Shown: positions 1 through 12,689 of the stretch, in pieces
Position numbering within the stretch: the first letter of the stretch is position 1
Layout of the letters: the number at the start of each line of letters is the position of its first letter
Made by a program: the position numbers and the translations under genes
The notes under the pieces: model-generated
Told to the model about the DNA's origin: nothing
What the model saw: the letters and a program-made list of their open reading frames with translations, nothing else
Database searches by the model: none
Assembly (NCBI GenBank): GCA_963513935.1
Contig: OY740769.1
Span: forward strand, 108,541,762 to 108,605,761
Reading direction: 5' to 3'
DNA: 64,000 bases
Origin: Aphrophora alni
Lineage: Eukaryota; Arthropoda; Insecta; Hemiptera; Aphrophoridae

Positions 1-2720
1 AAATTCACTTCGGCAAGCTGAATTTGGATGTAGTGCTGTCTTCTTCTAAGGCCGACACTTCTTTTGGTAATCGTACTTAACCTCGAGAAGTACTGGAACA
101 CTAACCATTTTTATTTACGACGAGTTCCGTTTTCAGTCTTACTAGAAGTGTGGTTTCTTCCTGGATGTAAGTACGAGACTGAAGATCTAATCCGTTCCAA
201 ATCAGATCTCCAAATTATTGCCTATACACGATAGCCAACTTTATCATAATTTCTAATTTCTTTTTTTATTATTTATTTTGGTTTTCCCACTTAATTAGTA
301 CGTTTTTTAACTCCTCGTGGCTTATTATGTAATTATTCTGTCTCTGTCTCTATTGTTTTTTATCTATTTTTCTTTTTCTTTTAGTTAATTTCAATGTTTA
401 GATTTTCTTGTATTTTCCCTGTTTGGTGGTAGGCCTTCCCCCACTCCGCGTAGCAAGATACGTCATCGCTCGACCTTCAATTCCGGTGACAACATGAAAA
501 TTGAATTTTCTACCGTTGATTTCTCCAACTCGCCATAACTTCCGTTCGCCTCGCTCGATCTTCTTGTGGATTGGGTCATTTTGAAGCCCCTTTCTTCCTG
601 TTTCTGTCCAAACTTTATTTGAACATGTGCGATATTCTTTTCTTAAGTTATGGTGACTAAGATTTCGTGAATTATCCAATTTTATTTTCCTTATTTTTGA
701 AAAAATTGAATTTTTTTTTGGATTATTGTTCCTCCTATTCCAAAAGTCTCAAAACCGTTCCCCTCTTCTTCCTGGCTTCTTTGGTTCCCGAGTTTTGACA
801 CTTCCTTCCTATTTGGTTTTCTTTATCCTTTTTATTTTATTATGTTTAATTATCTTTTAATTTGGATTAATTATTATTATTAATTGGTCTTATGTATTAC
901 ATTACTTTATTATTACTTTTTCGATTAATTTTGATTTACGAAAGTTTTTCGTTTTACACCTCTTTCTTTCGACTATAACTTTTTAAATATTTATTTTACA
1001 GTTTTGTTTTATTAGTATTAGTTGTTCCATTTTAATCACTCTACAAGATGACAGATTTTTATAGTTAAATTCGAATTTTGAAAATTTTACATGTACTCTT
1101 ATGGAGCTTTGCTTGTTGATACCGGAAATCTCGGATTTTCCTGTCCACCAAACTTACGTCGCTGCTAGCCTTGGCTAGTTACATTATTTTTCCCTATACT
1201 GAATCTAATTATTACTCTTATTTCTACTACTTTTGGTTTGTTTTACTGGAATTCTTGAAATTTTGAGTTTTTCAAAATTCTCCCTTGAGATCGGTTTTTT
1301 GGACCGTCTCAAGTTCAGGATTAAGAACGCTCGAACTCCATCATAAGGTGATCACTTGATCGATCAATGCCCATTGTGTAATTCAGTACTGAAAATAGTT
1401 TTTTAACATTGAACTTTAAGGTAAAATCAGTGAAAATTATGCCTTGGTATGAGCGTAAAATTGAGTTTTATAATTAATTATAACATAAACTTTTAATTGT
1501 TATGAGCTTGAAAATTGAATTTTTTACTTTAAGAAGCTAAGATTAATAGCTTTAGAAATAATTAAAAAAAAAGAAAAATTAAAACCTAATGAAACGACTT
1601 ATGTAAAGAAAACATAGTCATAATAACTTAAATGAAAACTATTGTTACAAAGAGTTTAAGAAAAAATTAACTTTCAGAAGGAACGTCATAAGTAGTGTGA
1701 GACAAACTACTTTTTTATTTTCAATTAGTGAAAGAAAAAAGAAAAGGAACTTTATGAACTTTTATTTGAAATTTGAACTGTATTTATACTTTGAATATAA
1801 AATATGTTTGTCATTTACAGGAATCTTGTTCTATAATTTATTACAGGATAAATTACAGTATATATTACAGGAGGAGTTAAGCAAACCGTTTAATCAAAAT
1901 ATATATGTTAAATAAATATAAAAATTTATGTAAATAAATGTATGTATTTCAGAAGTTTTTCATGATCATTTATCATATACAAGTACATTTTCCCAAAATT
2001 CATGACCCAAGAAAAGAGTAAAATAAATAAGTGTTTGTGCTTTTCTCACAAGCTGGCGCCTGAAATTTTAAAGTAAATTAACTTCTTGGATAAAGTAAAT
2101 TCTTCCTAGTATAAAATTTAAAGTAAATAAATAAATTCAAGCTTTTCGTTTTAATTGCAAGGTGTTGAAATTTATTATTACATCAGGTGAACTACTTCCT
2201 GTGTAATGAATGATAATGATCAACTTTGTGAAATTATATGAAGGTTACATACTAATTACAAATAAGATATATTTATAATTTTGTTTTATGAGAAGAGGGA
2301 TTGCACCTTGCTTCGCCAATAATATATTTCATGATCCTGAACGTCTTTTTGTTTTGAACATTTCTTAGAAAATTGGTATGCATTTGTATAAAGTTATTTT
2401 ATGAATTTAAAATCTGTCTAGATATATTCTTTTAGTTTTCCAAATATCATATTGGACTCTTAAATATCTAAAAAAATATCTTATAATCATAATAAGAATT
2501 TATTTACACAATATTAGTGAATTAATCAAATATAGTCTGTCTATGTGTTTGTGAACATCACTTATTTCCCCCATATAATCATCATAACAAGTGAGGTGTT
2601 TCATACAATATCCCTCAGTTATAATAATAATAAATGCCATAGGAGACTGTAATAAATTATGCAATAATATTTCTCACTTTTGTGCTATTTAGAATTTTAT
2701 TTTATTTTGTTTCTTATTAG
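1..2720 (+). other. Upstream intron or flank, no recognised gene
   Basis: AT-rich sequence with a relatively GC-richer patch at about 1-650 and scattered low complexity. No recognisable protein family on either strand. Three closely spaced TTACAG acceptor-like sites near 1845-1870 are not followed by convincing coding sequence. Confidence 0.5.
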
Positions 2721-2848
2721 TGGTCATGATTCAACAACAGCTCCACACTATTTCTCCAATTCAAATTGGACAATAATCAGCTTGTTGGATACATATACAG
2801 ATTGTTCTTTGGAACCAGATGTTCTCTGTACATGGAAAATTTGGAGAT
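2721..2848 (+). CDS. REJ-region exon 1 of those seen
   Basis: The acceptor is a pyrimidine-rich TTCTTATTAG and the donor is GAT|GTGAGT. The exon enters with the third base of a codon and ends with one base of the next (phase 1). The 42 complete codons include several Asn-Trp-Thr type glycosylation-like positions and two Cys, and end in CTWKIWR. That W-x-I-W strand is typical of PKD/REJ beta-sandwich repeats. The exon joins exon 2 in phase, making a Leu codon at the junction. The preceding exon, which should end in phase 2, was not found in bases 1-2720. Confidence 0.72.
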
Positions 2849-5800
2849 GTGAGTTTGATAAATAAATAAATTGTTTGTTTTATTGTGATATTAGTGTAAA
2901 ATTTTATGTTAGTACAAATTTTAGTGTTCAGGTGTTAATAACTAATTTCTATACTAGTTAATAATCATAGATCCATTTTCATGATAGAGAAAATAGTATA
3001 TAGCATTCCTGAAATTCAGCTATTACCGTTGGTAGCAAAGTAACTTTGACTCAAGACCAAAACAGATTTTTGTTTAGAGGCCTCTAAAACATAAACATAT
3101 TTTTTTACAAAAAAATTTAATAAATGAATATTTTATATATAGATAAAGTGAAGTTTCATTCATTGTATAAATTAATTTAAAACAAGAATCTTATTTTGGT
3201 ATTTTCTTTCACAAGCGAAACAGGTGCTTGGAAATTGCATAGTTGTTATATTTGACAATGTTAACCATATAGAACAATAAAAAAGTCTTACCACTTTTAA
3301 CCAATATGTAAAAAAAAACTATGTATATAAAATAAAATTTTTAAATTAAAGAAGCCAAAATTTAGGCATTATTATGTACAACTAAACTAACGAAGGAGAT
3401 GAAGTAGCATGAAAATTAATTTACGTGTTTAGACTATAAAGATATTCACATATTTTTAACATATACTAACATTTGAACACTCATAATTTATTGTTTAGGA
3501 ATTAGTTTATGAAATGAAACAAACAAAGAAAAATACGTTGCATGCAACAAATATAATAATATTATTAATTTTGTTATGTGTGTTTTTGTGTACCTAATAG
3601 ATTGAAAAGTTCGACTTTGGTAATACAATATACACCAAGCTGCCTAAGTTATAGGCTCATTAGGTAAGAGGAACTATGGCAAAACTATTCCTAACTACTT
3701 CCATTCCGATAATTTTTGTTATCAAATATTCAACCAATAATAAAACCTTATTATATTTTACTAAAACTCTCTTATATTTTATTGTAGGAAATTTATTTAG
3801 GGACCAGTGGGCATGAGATTTAAATCTATACAAAACAAGCTATTTATGGGCTTTTGTAGAATAAAATAGCAGTTGGATAAATATTTTTTTGAAAATCAGC
3901 ACCTGTTTGAGAGTTATGAACTCATTCTTCTGGCTAACAAACTTGTCAAATGGTATGCAAAACTGAGCCTACATACTAAATTTGAGCGAAATCAAACAAA
4001 AATTAAGGTAGATACCCAAACTATTACTCAACTTGTAGACGTTTCAATGTCAGCGAATTTTTCAACGATTCAGTGAAGGCGTCCAACTATTAACATAGTG
4101 TGTTATATTTTCCATTATGACTAGTAGTAAACCTCTCATTTGATTTGCATTGCTTTTGGAGTTCCCATACTGACAGGTGAACGTATAACCAACAGTAGAC
4201 TAAGCTAGAGACCAAATATGAGTCCTTTGGCATTGTAAGCCAACATTCTAACATCCGAATCATCTGAACAGTTTCTATATTACACTTTCACCAAATTATC
4301 TCACTTATAAGAATATTTTTCTATTTTTAGTACTCGTAACTTATACAAGATTGAAATTAAGTAATTGAACTTTATATTGCACTTACCACCGTTCTTATTC
4401 ATTATATATATTATAACAAACAGAGTTGTTATCTATTTATTTTAATTTAATTTTACTTTAATTTAATCTATTTAATTTGTTTTGAATTATGAAACATTTA
4501 TGAATTTACTTTTACACTTAATCTTTATTAGCCACACTTATTTTGCGCTAATCTATTTCTGACAATTAATTTTATTTGATTTCTATCAAAATCTTACCAA
4601 AACTAGGATGGTTGAATTAAATTAATCCCACAAACAACTTCTACTTTTTAACCATCTTCTGGATTTATTCACATCTAGTTATTTATATAACAAGAATCAC
4701 ATTCAATTAAATATTCATCTCAATCTTAAGACTACTCATTCTTTCACACTTTCATTCTTTAAAACTAATTTATGCTAATACACAATATTTAATTGTTGAC
4801 AATTTTAAAATCTTAATTTATTATTCAATTTACATAAAAAACTCTACGAATGTCTCTACAGATTTTGTCTTAATGTTCTTATTAATTTATAGCAATCTAT
4901 TACAAAACAATTTTCTTTAATTTAATTATTATTTTCAAATTACTTTTATTTTGCCGGCTAGCTCAATTACTTTCTCTTAATTTAATTTATAAAAAACTTT
5001 AGTCTTAATCTCGGGCATGGGAACTTTTATGACTCATCAAAGTGAAATACTAGATTCTAAATGATTATTAATTATAAATTTTGGTACTTATCAACAGTTA
5101 CGCCTCGTCCTCTTTTGGCACTTGTACACAAACACAATCACCCACTGCTTTTATTTATTTAATTTCTCTTTCTTCACTAACGACGCACTAGACACATGTA
5201 TATCCTTATCCTGGGAGGTCGGACGCTGAAAATCCTGGTTCCTAGACGAATGGTGAATCCCTGGTATTACTTCCGCTAAACGCTGCTTGGTCTCTTAACT
5301 CGTTCTCAATTTAACTCTTAATTCGACGCGGTGATTCTCTCCTCTTCCTTTACAAGTTTAATACTCATTGACTTTAATTATTATTACAAAAACAACAAAA
5401 ACTACTAAATTTTGTGGCAACTCTGCCTTTAAGTTATTCGACGACTTTGAATTAAACCCTCAGGTTCTCAGTTTAAGACTCTTAACACCTCCTTACTCTG
5501 ATTCCCAGCTGTAGGCCAAGACCTACACACTCTCACCCCCAGTTTTAGACTGACTCTTCTTCCCGTTGGATTTTGCCTCTCCCGATTTCCAAGTTCCGCG
5601 TCTTCCTCGCCTATTGGTCTATATCTAATTTTTTGAAACTCAGGTCTCTTCTGATTGGACATCCAAACTTTCTAAAAACGTTACTTTTTTTACGTACGTT
5701 GACTTCGCTCCTCGGAGATACCGTTAGGTATTTACTTTCTCATTTTTTCTAGGTTCCCTGTTTATGACATGCAGCTGCTTCTGGTAGCAAAACTCCGTTA

Positions 5801-6332
5801 TGTTTGTACCTTTTTTTTATGTATGTCGGCGAACTTTCTTCAATCAAAGAAAACAGAATGTTTTCTTTCCTTGTATTTGTCACGTTCTTCAAATTAGTAC
5901 CGTTATCTCCCCAACTTAACTTTGCAGCTGCTATTGTCGGTATAGTTTGCTTGGTAACATGTGTTTTGTCCCAATTTACTTATTCTTACAATTATTTATT
6001 AATATTAACCTTTTTATCAATTATTATTATTTTAATATTTTATACTAGACATTAATTAATTATTTATCAATTGTTGATCCTTTGAGATCGTTATACTATA
6101 TATATACAGTGAAGAGCTTCACTGTGTGCATTGAAAAACTTTTAAGTGCAGTAAATGTCTAGCTGAGTTCTTCTTTGTGGTTTTTGTTTGTTTTCGTTTC
6201 TCTACTTTTATATTTTATTACAAAAGTTTTTAATTTTATATTTATAGTAATTTTTTTGGTGATAGGATTTAAAATTATGTATTTGTGTGCATTTTAGGTT
6301 ATCTGTGTTTGTTTCTATGAATATATGAATGT

Positions 6333-6995
6333 TGTAACGTTTCACATTTTTTAAGTCGGGTTAGTACCTTATTCGGTAAGGGAGGTGTAGCTAAATATGA
6401 CATCACATTTTTTGTGTATTTGGGTCAGGTTAGTACCTTATTCGGTATGTGGTGTAGCTAAATATGTCTAACATCATTCAGGTGTCACTATCGAGTATCA
6501 GATGAAGTATAGTCAGATGGACAAGATTTCAAAATTGGTTAATGTTGCAGAACAACGAGTGATTGCGTTGTATCAAAATATATCTTAGATAATAATTATT
6601 ATATTAAAATAATACATTTAAGTATTTTTTATATAAAAATTTTAGCTTAAAATTTGTAAAAAAAATTGTGTCTCAAAAATGTGTAAATGCAGTGCAGTGT
6701 TAGTGCTTCAACAAGTGGTCATCAGTAGAAGCAGTGCATCTAACATTTGTAATTGCCTAAAAAGGTAAGCAATGGGAATCCTCTAAGTATAGAGGGGATT
6801 AGTTGAAATTTTGGAGACAGCACAAGCTCTAGTACCATTGACGAGGGAAGTCATGTTTGAGTTTTTCTCTGTTAAATATAGAATTTCTCATTAGGATGAT
6901 TGCCTCAGACTTTGCTTCGCTTCGAGAGAGTGATGCCTCGATCAAAGAGCTGTTTCAGTTAATATAGTTTTTTAACTTGAACTATAATAAAGCCA
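6333..6995 (+). repeat. Dispersed repeat, TGTAAC family, copy A
   Basis: Starts TGTAACGTTTCACATTTTT. Related starts occur at 12690 and 40107, all on the + strand. Within this copy a roughly 75-bp segment containing GTTAGTACCTTATTCGGTA is tandemly duplicated (6360-6480). The later part (about 6770-6960, with AATGGGAATCCT and a TTGCTTCGCTTCGAGAG stretch) aligns loosely with copy B. A solo LTR or a degraded non-autonomous element is possible; the class is not established. Confidence 0.45.
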
Positions 6996-7739
6996 GTGCT
7001 AGCATTTATTGATATTAAACACATATACAATGTCGACTACATTTTTTGAATATAATAAATTGATCAATATATAAAAACTTATTGCATACAACACTCTAAT
7101 TTAAAGAAGTCATAAACATTTATATTTTAAAAATCTGTATTATCATAAATTATTCAACTTTTAACTATCCACTACGATCGGTGGAAATAAATATAGACTA
7201 TGAACTTTGTCCGTGAATAAACAAATTTTGCCAATTTTACTAAAAACAAAAACTTAATTTTGGATATTTTCAAAATGGTGGTAGTTTAAAATTTTTGAAG
7301 TCGGATATCTTGAAAGTCGTTAATTTTACAAAGAATTAAGACATACAATATTTTTCTCTTTTTAAAGACAAACAAAACGGTTTAAAAATTTGTTTTCTGT
7401 ATGTCAAGGATAACAGAGTTATTGATAAAAACTAAAAACCAGTATTTTTTGGTAATATTCTCTACACGCCTAAAACAACAATTTTTTAAGTTATGATCAA
7501 AAACAAAAAATGTTAAATGTTAAACCATTTTAAAATTGTGATTTTTGTGTTGAATTGGATATGTTCAATTATTAGTTGTGGTGTTTAAAACATTACAGTA
7601 GAGGCAGTTTAGAAGCATTGCTTAGCTGTAATGTAAACTGTTTTAAGCATATGATGTTTTACTTGAGTGTGTACTGCATTAAGGTTTTTTTGTGACACCC
7701 TCCACAAACTTTAAACCAAATAAGATACTGAAAATTCAC

Positions 7740-7742
<3 letters not shown>

Positions 7743-7776
<34 letters not shown>
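7743..7776. repeat. (TA)n microsatellite
   Basis: An uninterrupted TA dinucleotide run of about 34 bp in intron 1-2. Confidence 0.9.
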
Positions 7777-7778
<2 letters not shown>

Positions 7779-7981
7779 CTACTTTCTATTAATGAAATAT
7801 GCATAGTTTGTATATTATTAAACATTATTAATTTTACATAACAGAAGGATAATGATTTGAAAACAAACTTTTTAGTATTTATAATTGATTATCAAATATA
7901 ATAAATTTTACAATAAACAATATTTAAGATATTAAGTACTGATCTTTTTACATGGTGTGTTGATACATAGTATATTTGCAG

Positions 7982-8151
7982 TGAAATTTAACCATGATGG
8001 TATCGAGACTGAACCATTAGTTACATTCAAAGGAAATAATATTTATCAGTACCGAATAAAACCTTTCACTTTGAAATCAGGATTGTATAAAGTGCAATTA
8101 CTAGTTGGTGCTATGTCCCTTCAAAATAAAAAATTACTCAACTTTGCAAAT
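7982..8151 (+). CDS. REJ-region exon 2
   Basis: The acceptor is TATATTTGCAG and the donor is AAT|GTGAGT. The exon takes two bases into the split Leu codon and ends on a codon boundary (phase 0). It encodes VTFKGNNIYQYRIKPFTLKS followed by a GLYKVQLLV strand, the usual pattern of a Y-x-F/Y-x-L beta-sandwich repeat leading into the REJ core. The intron before it is 5.1 kb. A GTG upstream in the same frame is not a start; the frame is set by splicing from exon 1. Confidence 0.78.
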
Positions 8152-8381
8152 GTGAGTTAAATCTGTAATTTATTACTGTATTTATAAATTATTTGAGTAA
8201 AATATATGTTCATATAATACTTACAATAGTAATTAACATAATATATTTAATATGTATTTCTTTATGTTATTGACAGAAAGACTTACTTAGATCTTTAATA
8301 TTTATTTTTGGGTTGAGTTTATTCATAATTTTATGGATGTTTAAAATTAAATTTATTTCTCAAAATTCAGTACATAGGTAC

Positions 8382-9094
8382 TAGGGCTGTGTCCGTTAAC
8401 GGATAACAGCTAACCGTCAACGTTGACCATCGTCAACGATCAATGCAGTTGATGAAGAAGTGCATTAACTGCTAACGTTGATCATTTGCTTAGTGTGTGC
8501 AGGTGACACATCAGTGGTTGTTTGTTAGCGACAGCGGCCCACTTGATGTGTACGCACCCAGCTACACGTACGCCTCTCAGTCGTCTGTTAGTTTAGTTGA
8601 GCAACTAAATCGAATCAATTAACGTCAACGTTTATTCATCAACTGAATCAACGTATGTTTCTGCTGTAGCCTACTATTTTACTGTTTGTTTTTTTACTAA
8701 ATCTAAAACTGTATAAAACGACGACTGGATAATACGAGAATAGTAAATAACCTACGTGATTTTATTTTATCACACATTGGAATTATTGTAATAATTGATT
8801 ATAATAACTAATTAATTAACTAGTAAATAGTAATACAAATGACTCCCAAACTTATTCCTCTGTAAATAATCAGTTTTTATTTATCTAAGAAACCGGCAAC
8901 AGTCGATTGATGACTAGAGCCTTCTCACTTCTCACTGAACATGTGCACTGCACACCTGCACACTGAACAAACAAAGACGCTTGGTCTTCTGTTCTGTCTG
9001 GCAGGTTAACGTTTGCAGTTTTTTCAACAGTTAATCATGCTCAACGTTAACTGGTGTTGACGTTGACCATTGTTAGTATTAACACCTACCACTA
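8382..9094. mobile_element. hAT-like non-autonomous DNA transposon
   Basis: 713 bp flanked by a perfect 8-bp direct repeat ATAGGTAC (8374-8381 and 9095-9102), the duplication length typical of hAT elements. Ends are TAGGGCTGTGTCC on the left and the complement of TAGTGGTAGGTG on the right, a short imperfect inverted repeat with the hAT-like TAG start. Subterminal regions are rich in CAACGTT/AACGTTGAC motifs near both ends, which could be transposase-binding repeats. No transposase ORF is present. Confidence 0.75.
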
Positions 9095-10060
9095 ATAGGT
9101 ACATGAACTTTACTATGTCTCAAATATATGTAGTAAAATAATTAAATGTTTCTAAATGGGTCCAAGTGAATCTTGAAAAGGAAAAATTTTAATTGTGTAA
9201 AACACATAGAATTTCATATGTCATGCACATTTGTCACAAACATCAAAAGTTTTAAAAAAACGGGCTTCTATATTAAAAATAAATGAATTTTTATATGTTA
9301 CAGAAATATAACACAAAAAACCAACATTTAAAAAATGATCCCTCAAAGGTTTAATTTAGGCTTTATAAGTTAAAATGTTTTGAAAATTTGTTCGAACACA
9401 TATAATACACAAATTATACTGTATATCACACATTTGTTGTAAGATATTAGCATTTTTTTTTAAAGTAGGCCTATAATAGTTAACAAATTAAAACTTATTG
9501 AAAATTAATGTTGCAATTTATTATTTTGCATTTTAGCATTTTTTATTTTTTTATTATTATCTTAATTTCTTTGTTTCTTTCTTCTATTTACAGTAACAAT
9601 ATTTACAGAAATATAATGACAATTTATAAAGTTGATACAGTTTATAATTTAAACTTCATTTACAGATAATTTTTGAATTGTAAAAATAAAATGAATGGAT
9701 GTCTCATTTTTATTGCACCACAACTAGTACATTTATACACTTGTTTACTGGAACCGGATGTAACAGACACCCGTGCATTACGTATAGCTAGCACACAACT
9801 CAGTTTAGACACTCTGTGCCAAACCCCACTTTTTCGCATCTGAAGAATCAGAAAAACATATTTTGTTCAAAACTCAGTCCACCAAAAGTTCAACATTTTG
9901 GGGTGGGGATAGTTATTGAAGAATTTTCAAATGTAAAACAAGTTTTAAGTTACTTTATTCTATTTCAGGATGATGACTTTTTATATCTCAATTTTTTCTA
10001 AATCTGTTGGGGCATTTTCATACAATTTTCTATGTTCTATATTCTCGTATGTAGCTGCTA

Positions 10061-10761
10061 CAGTAGACGCTCTTTTATCCGGCATTTTAACAACCGGCAC
10101 GCTCTATTAACTGGCATCAGGTGGTGTGACACCGTTTCCTTAGTCATCCAGTGTTTGTCTGCGTCTGACGCAATACATACTATACTACAGTATTGTACAG
10201 TGCAGTACTGATGGAAGAAGGAGCCAACCAAAATGCACCTAAAGTCTCGTGGAAAGAAGCTACTGATGCGTTAAATACATTTATAACATTTGCTGAATCC
10301 AATAAAAGCTACAACTCCACAGAACTTATAAATTTGTGTTTAATCCGAAATGAGTTTTTGAAGAAGAAATCCAAATCATGAAAGCAACATGACATCAGAG
10401 ACTTTTTTTAACATTGTAATACACATTTTCGTTCGTAAGACTAGTTTACAGTACATACTGTGTACAACCTTAACTAAACATAATGTACAGTACATATGAT
10501 ATTTGATTTGATGTGGATTTGTACAATTAATTTTTTTGTCATTTAGCACTTTTATACATACATTACTTTATATTAAATTAAAGGAATGTTCAGCATTTTG
10601 TACTGTGTTTTTCTTCATAACCTTGTCATGTCAAATATGCGTTTCGTTCATTTGGGTTTGTATAGAGTTAATTTTCTTAAGTATCCCTTTAAAAACTAGA
10701 TATGCTTGATTATCCGGCATGGCCGTGGTCCCAAACGTGCCGGTTAAAAGAGCGTCTTCTG
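10061..10761 (+). mobile_element. Tigger/pogo-type DNA transposon remnant
   Basis: 701 bp flanked by TA on both sides. The left end is CAGTAGACGCTCTTTTATCC and the right end is the complement of CAGAAGACGCTCTTTTAACC, a near-perfect inverted repeat of about 24 bp. This matches the Tigger/pogo branch of the Tc1-mariner superfamily (TA target, CAG-starting ends, CCGGCA/TGCCGG subterminal motifs). Internally it retains only the C-terminal end of a transposase. It is a deletion derivative, not autonomous. Confidence 0.8.
10193..10381 (+). pseudogene. Tigger transposase C-terminal fragment
   Basis: An open stretch within the Tigger remnant encodes VSWKEATDALNTFITFAESN and then ELINLCLIRNEFLKKKSKS before a stop. 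Tigger/pogo transposases end with a helical tail of this kind (W-K-E-A-x-x-A-L-x-x-x-x-x-F-x-E). The DDE catalytic region and the N-terminal CENP-B-like DNA-binding domain are missing, so it cannot be a functional transposase. Confidence 0.7.
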
Positions 10762-11195
10762 TATTAACAATTTAAATTAAATCTTACTGTACATCTTCAA
10801 GGGGCTTCTTGAATTTCAATATATTTGTTTCTGTATTATTGTTACTAGCTAGTTATTGTTTTTTAGCTTTAATATCCTCTTTAATATTTATAAAATATTT
10901 AAATTTAATAGTTTGTTGCTTAAAAGTGCTTTTATATTTCCATTTAATTTCAAATTTACCTGTTGGCAAGTGTGCACGGCATATGTCATGGTTTGATCTA
11001 TGCTACAAGAAGAGTATGCATTTAACCAAAAACAACCACAAAAAATTATGAATTTTTCCCTTTTTTTAATGTGAAAACTTATTTATTTATTTATATATAT
11101 ATAGGGAGACTTCACATGTGGAACACTCGTAGCTTGTATTTCGTCTCTTTCGTTGTAATCGAACAGTATGTTTACATATTTTTAGTATAATTATG

Positions 11196-11602
11196 ATAGA
11201 TTTTGGTTTAACAATTTTTCTTTTTTTGTATCCATAGAACACCAAACACCAAACATTGTAAACATGTGTGATAAAGGCAGTAAAACAAGTAATAGTTTTA
11301 CACGCCAGATGGCACTGATAACATTACCAGTAATAGATTTTGGCTTAACAAAATGTTTTTGGATCTTGTATCGATAGAGCGTCAAACATTGTAAACATGT
11401 ATGATAAAGGCAGTAAAACAAGTAATTGTTGTACACGCCAGATGGCACTGATAACTTTACCAGTGACAGATTTTGGGTTAACAAATTTTTTTTGGATCTT
11501 GTAATGATAGCCTACCAAACATTGTAAACATGTATGATAAAGGCAGTAAAATATGTAATTGTTTTACACGCCAGATAGCACTGATAGCATTACCAGCAGA
11601 TG
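11196..11602. repeat. Three-copy tandem repeat, unit about 133-137 bp
   Basis: Copies begin near 11198, 11335 and 11468. Each starts AGATTTTGG(T/C/G)TTAACAA, contains CAAACATTGTAAACATGT, TGATAAAGGCAGTAAAA and ACACGCCAGAT(G/A)GCACTGAT, and ends ATTACCAG(T/C). Copies 2 and 3 are closer to each other than to copy 1 over most of the unit. The minus-strand open frame across it arises from the repetition and is not taken as a gene. Confidence 0.85.
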
Positions 11603-12308
11603 TGTTGTGATAAATAAATATTTAGCAAGTCTATTTAGTTCAAAATACTGCTGCTAGATGTCAGAGCATTGACAACATAAACTGGGTTTAGAGTAATGTC
11701 AAAAGTTCATAATTGTTTAGGAAATTACGGCAATTACTGTGTGCACTCTTTTGGGATCATTATGCTTACTCACCACCAAGTTAAATATCTAATTTACAAT
11801 TAAATACCTCATAACGATTGTTGAATTCAGCAATAAAATGTCTCATTTTCTGTTATGTCCTAATAAAGATGTCATTAAATTATTTAGACTTATTGTTCCC
11901 TCTTCAAAAGCTTAAAACTTCACACTACTACTTCTTTTAAATAAACAATGTTCCATATATCATTTTAAATTAACCCACTTTTAATTTTGCTCTCTTTAAT
12001 CAGTAATTTTAATTTTGAAAGATATATAATCATAGAAAACAGTAGAAGTAATTAAAATTCACAGTCTTGAAAAGAAACAATTGTGTGAAGATAAATAAAA
12101 ACCTGTTATAATTTAACTATCCAAGACACATAAACCCACGCCACATGAGTAATGTGAACTACAAATTTTGCAGAATCACAAAAGTTAACCTAGATTTTTT
12201 AAATACCCCCCTACCTGAGTACTCTTTTATTAACTCTAATGTCACTCTGACCGATTTTGAAATGATACTACAATAATTTTATAAAGATAATTTTGATACA
12301 TGTTTTAG

Positions 12309-12510
12309 TGCTACTTTGAAATGAAATTATTACCCTTGGTTGTAATGATCGAAGGTGGAATCTCACGTACCGCTCGTTTTAATGAACCACTGGTTTTGAA
12401 TGCTACTCAAACATATGATCCTAATAAAGAAGCTGATAGTCAACAACATTTGTATTTTACCTGGAACTGTACAAGCTTTGAAAGTTTCTGTCAAACTTAT
12501 ACAACTAGAG
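12309..12510 (+). CDS. REJ-region exon 3 (REJ core entry)
   Basis: The acceptor is CATGTTTTAG, the donor is AGAG|GTAAGC, entry is phase 0 and exit phase 1. This is the most diagnostic exon: a CYFEMKLLPLVVMIEGG stretch, then SRTARFNEPLVLNATQTYDP, then LYFTWNC. In polycystin REJ domains the matching block is a hydrophobic strand, I-x-G-G-x-x-R-T, D/N-A-x-x-S/T-Y-D-P, and W-x-C. It is followed by a 19.6-kb intron holding two LINEs, an inverted-repeat element and several repeats. Confidence 0.85.
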
Positions 12511-12689
12511 GTAAGCTGTTTGTGAAATTATTAATCAATATAGAAATTTTTTAAACCAATGCTCAGTACCATTATTGTATTGTAATTAAATTTTATGTTA
12601 ACTGTATTTACCATATGCAAGGTAATTAATAATGAAACTAGTTGTCAGGAAACAAATCTTACCTGATCGGAATCAGATGCATTGAAGCA

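Larger units (their letters stand above)
2849..7981 (+). other. Intron 1-2
   Basis: 5.1 kb of AT-rich sequence. A GC-richer patch lies at about 5160-5790 with no recognised product. A dispersed repeat lies at about 6333-6990 and a TA microsatellite at 7743-7776. A short motif at about 3950-4005 (ACTAAATTTGAGCGAAATCA) resembles one at 42838-42890, suggesting a common interspersed fragment. Confidence 0.5.
8152..12308 (+). other. Intron 2-3
   Basis: Contains the hAT-like element, the Tigger remnant and the three-copy tandem repeat. The remaining parts (9103-10058, 10764-11195, 11603-12308) are AT-rich with no recognised feature. Confidence 0.6.

Noticed and set aside
398..679. 93-codon minus-strand open frame in the left GC-richer patch
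   Set aside because: No recognised motif and no supporting context; may be relic repeat sequence.
5468..5662. 64-codon minus-strand open frame
   Set aside because: Short, no recognised family, surrounding sequence unclassified.
5804..6055. 83-codon + strand hydrophobic open frame
   Set aside because: AT-rich low-complexity translation inside an intron; no start context or homologous pattern.
1..6995. A single LTR element spanning 1.4-7.0 kb suggested by a shared ATAGTTTTTTAAC-TTGAACT motif
   Set aside because: The similarity is short, and exon 1 of the host gene, phase-matched to exon 2, lies inside the interval.
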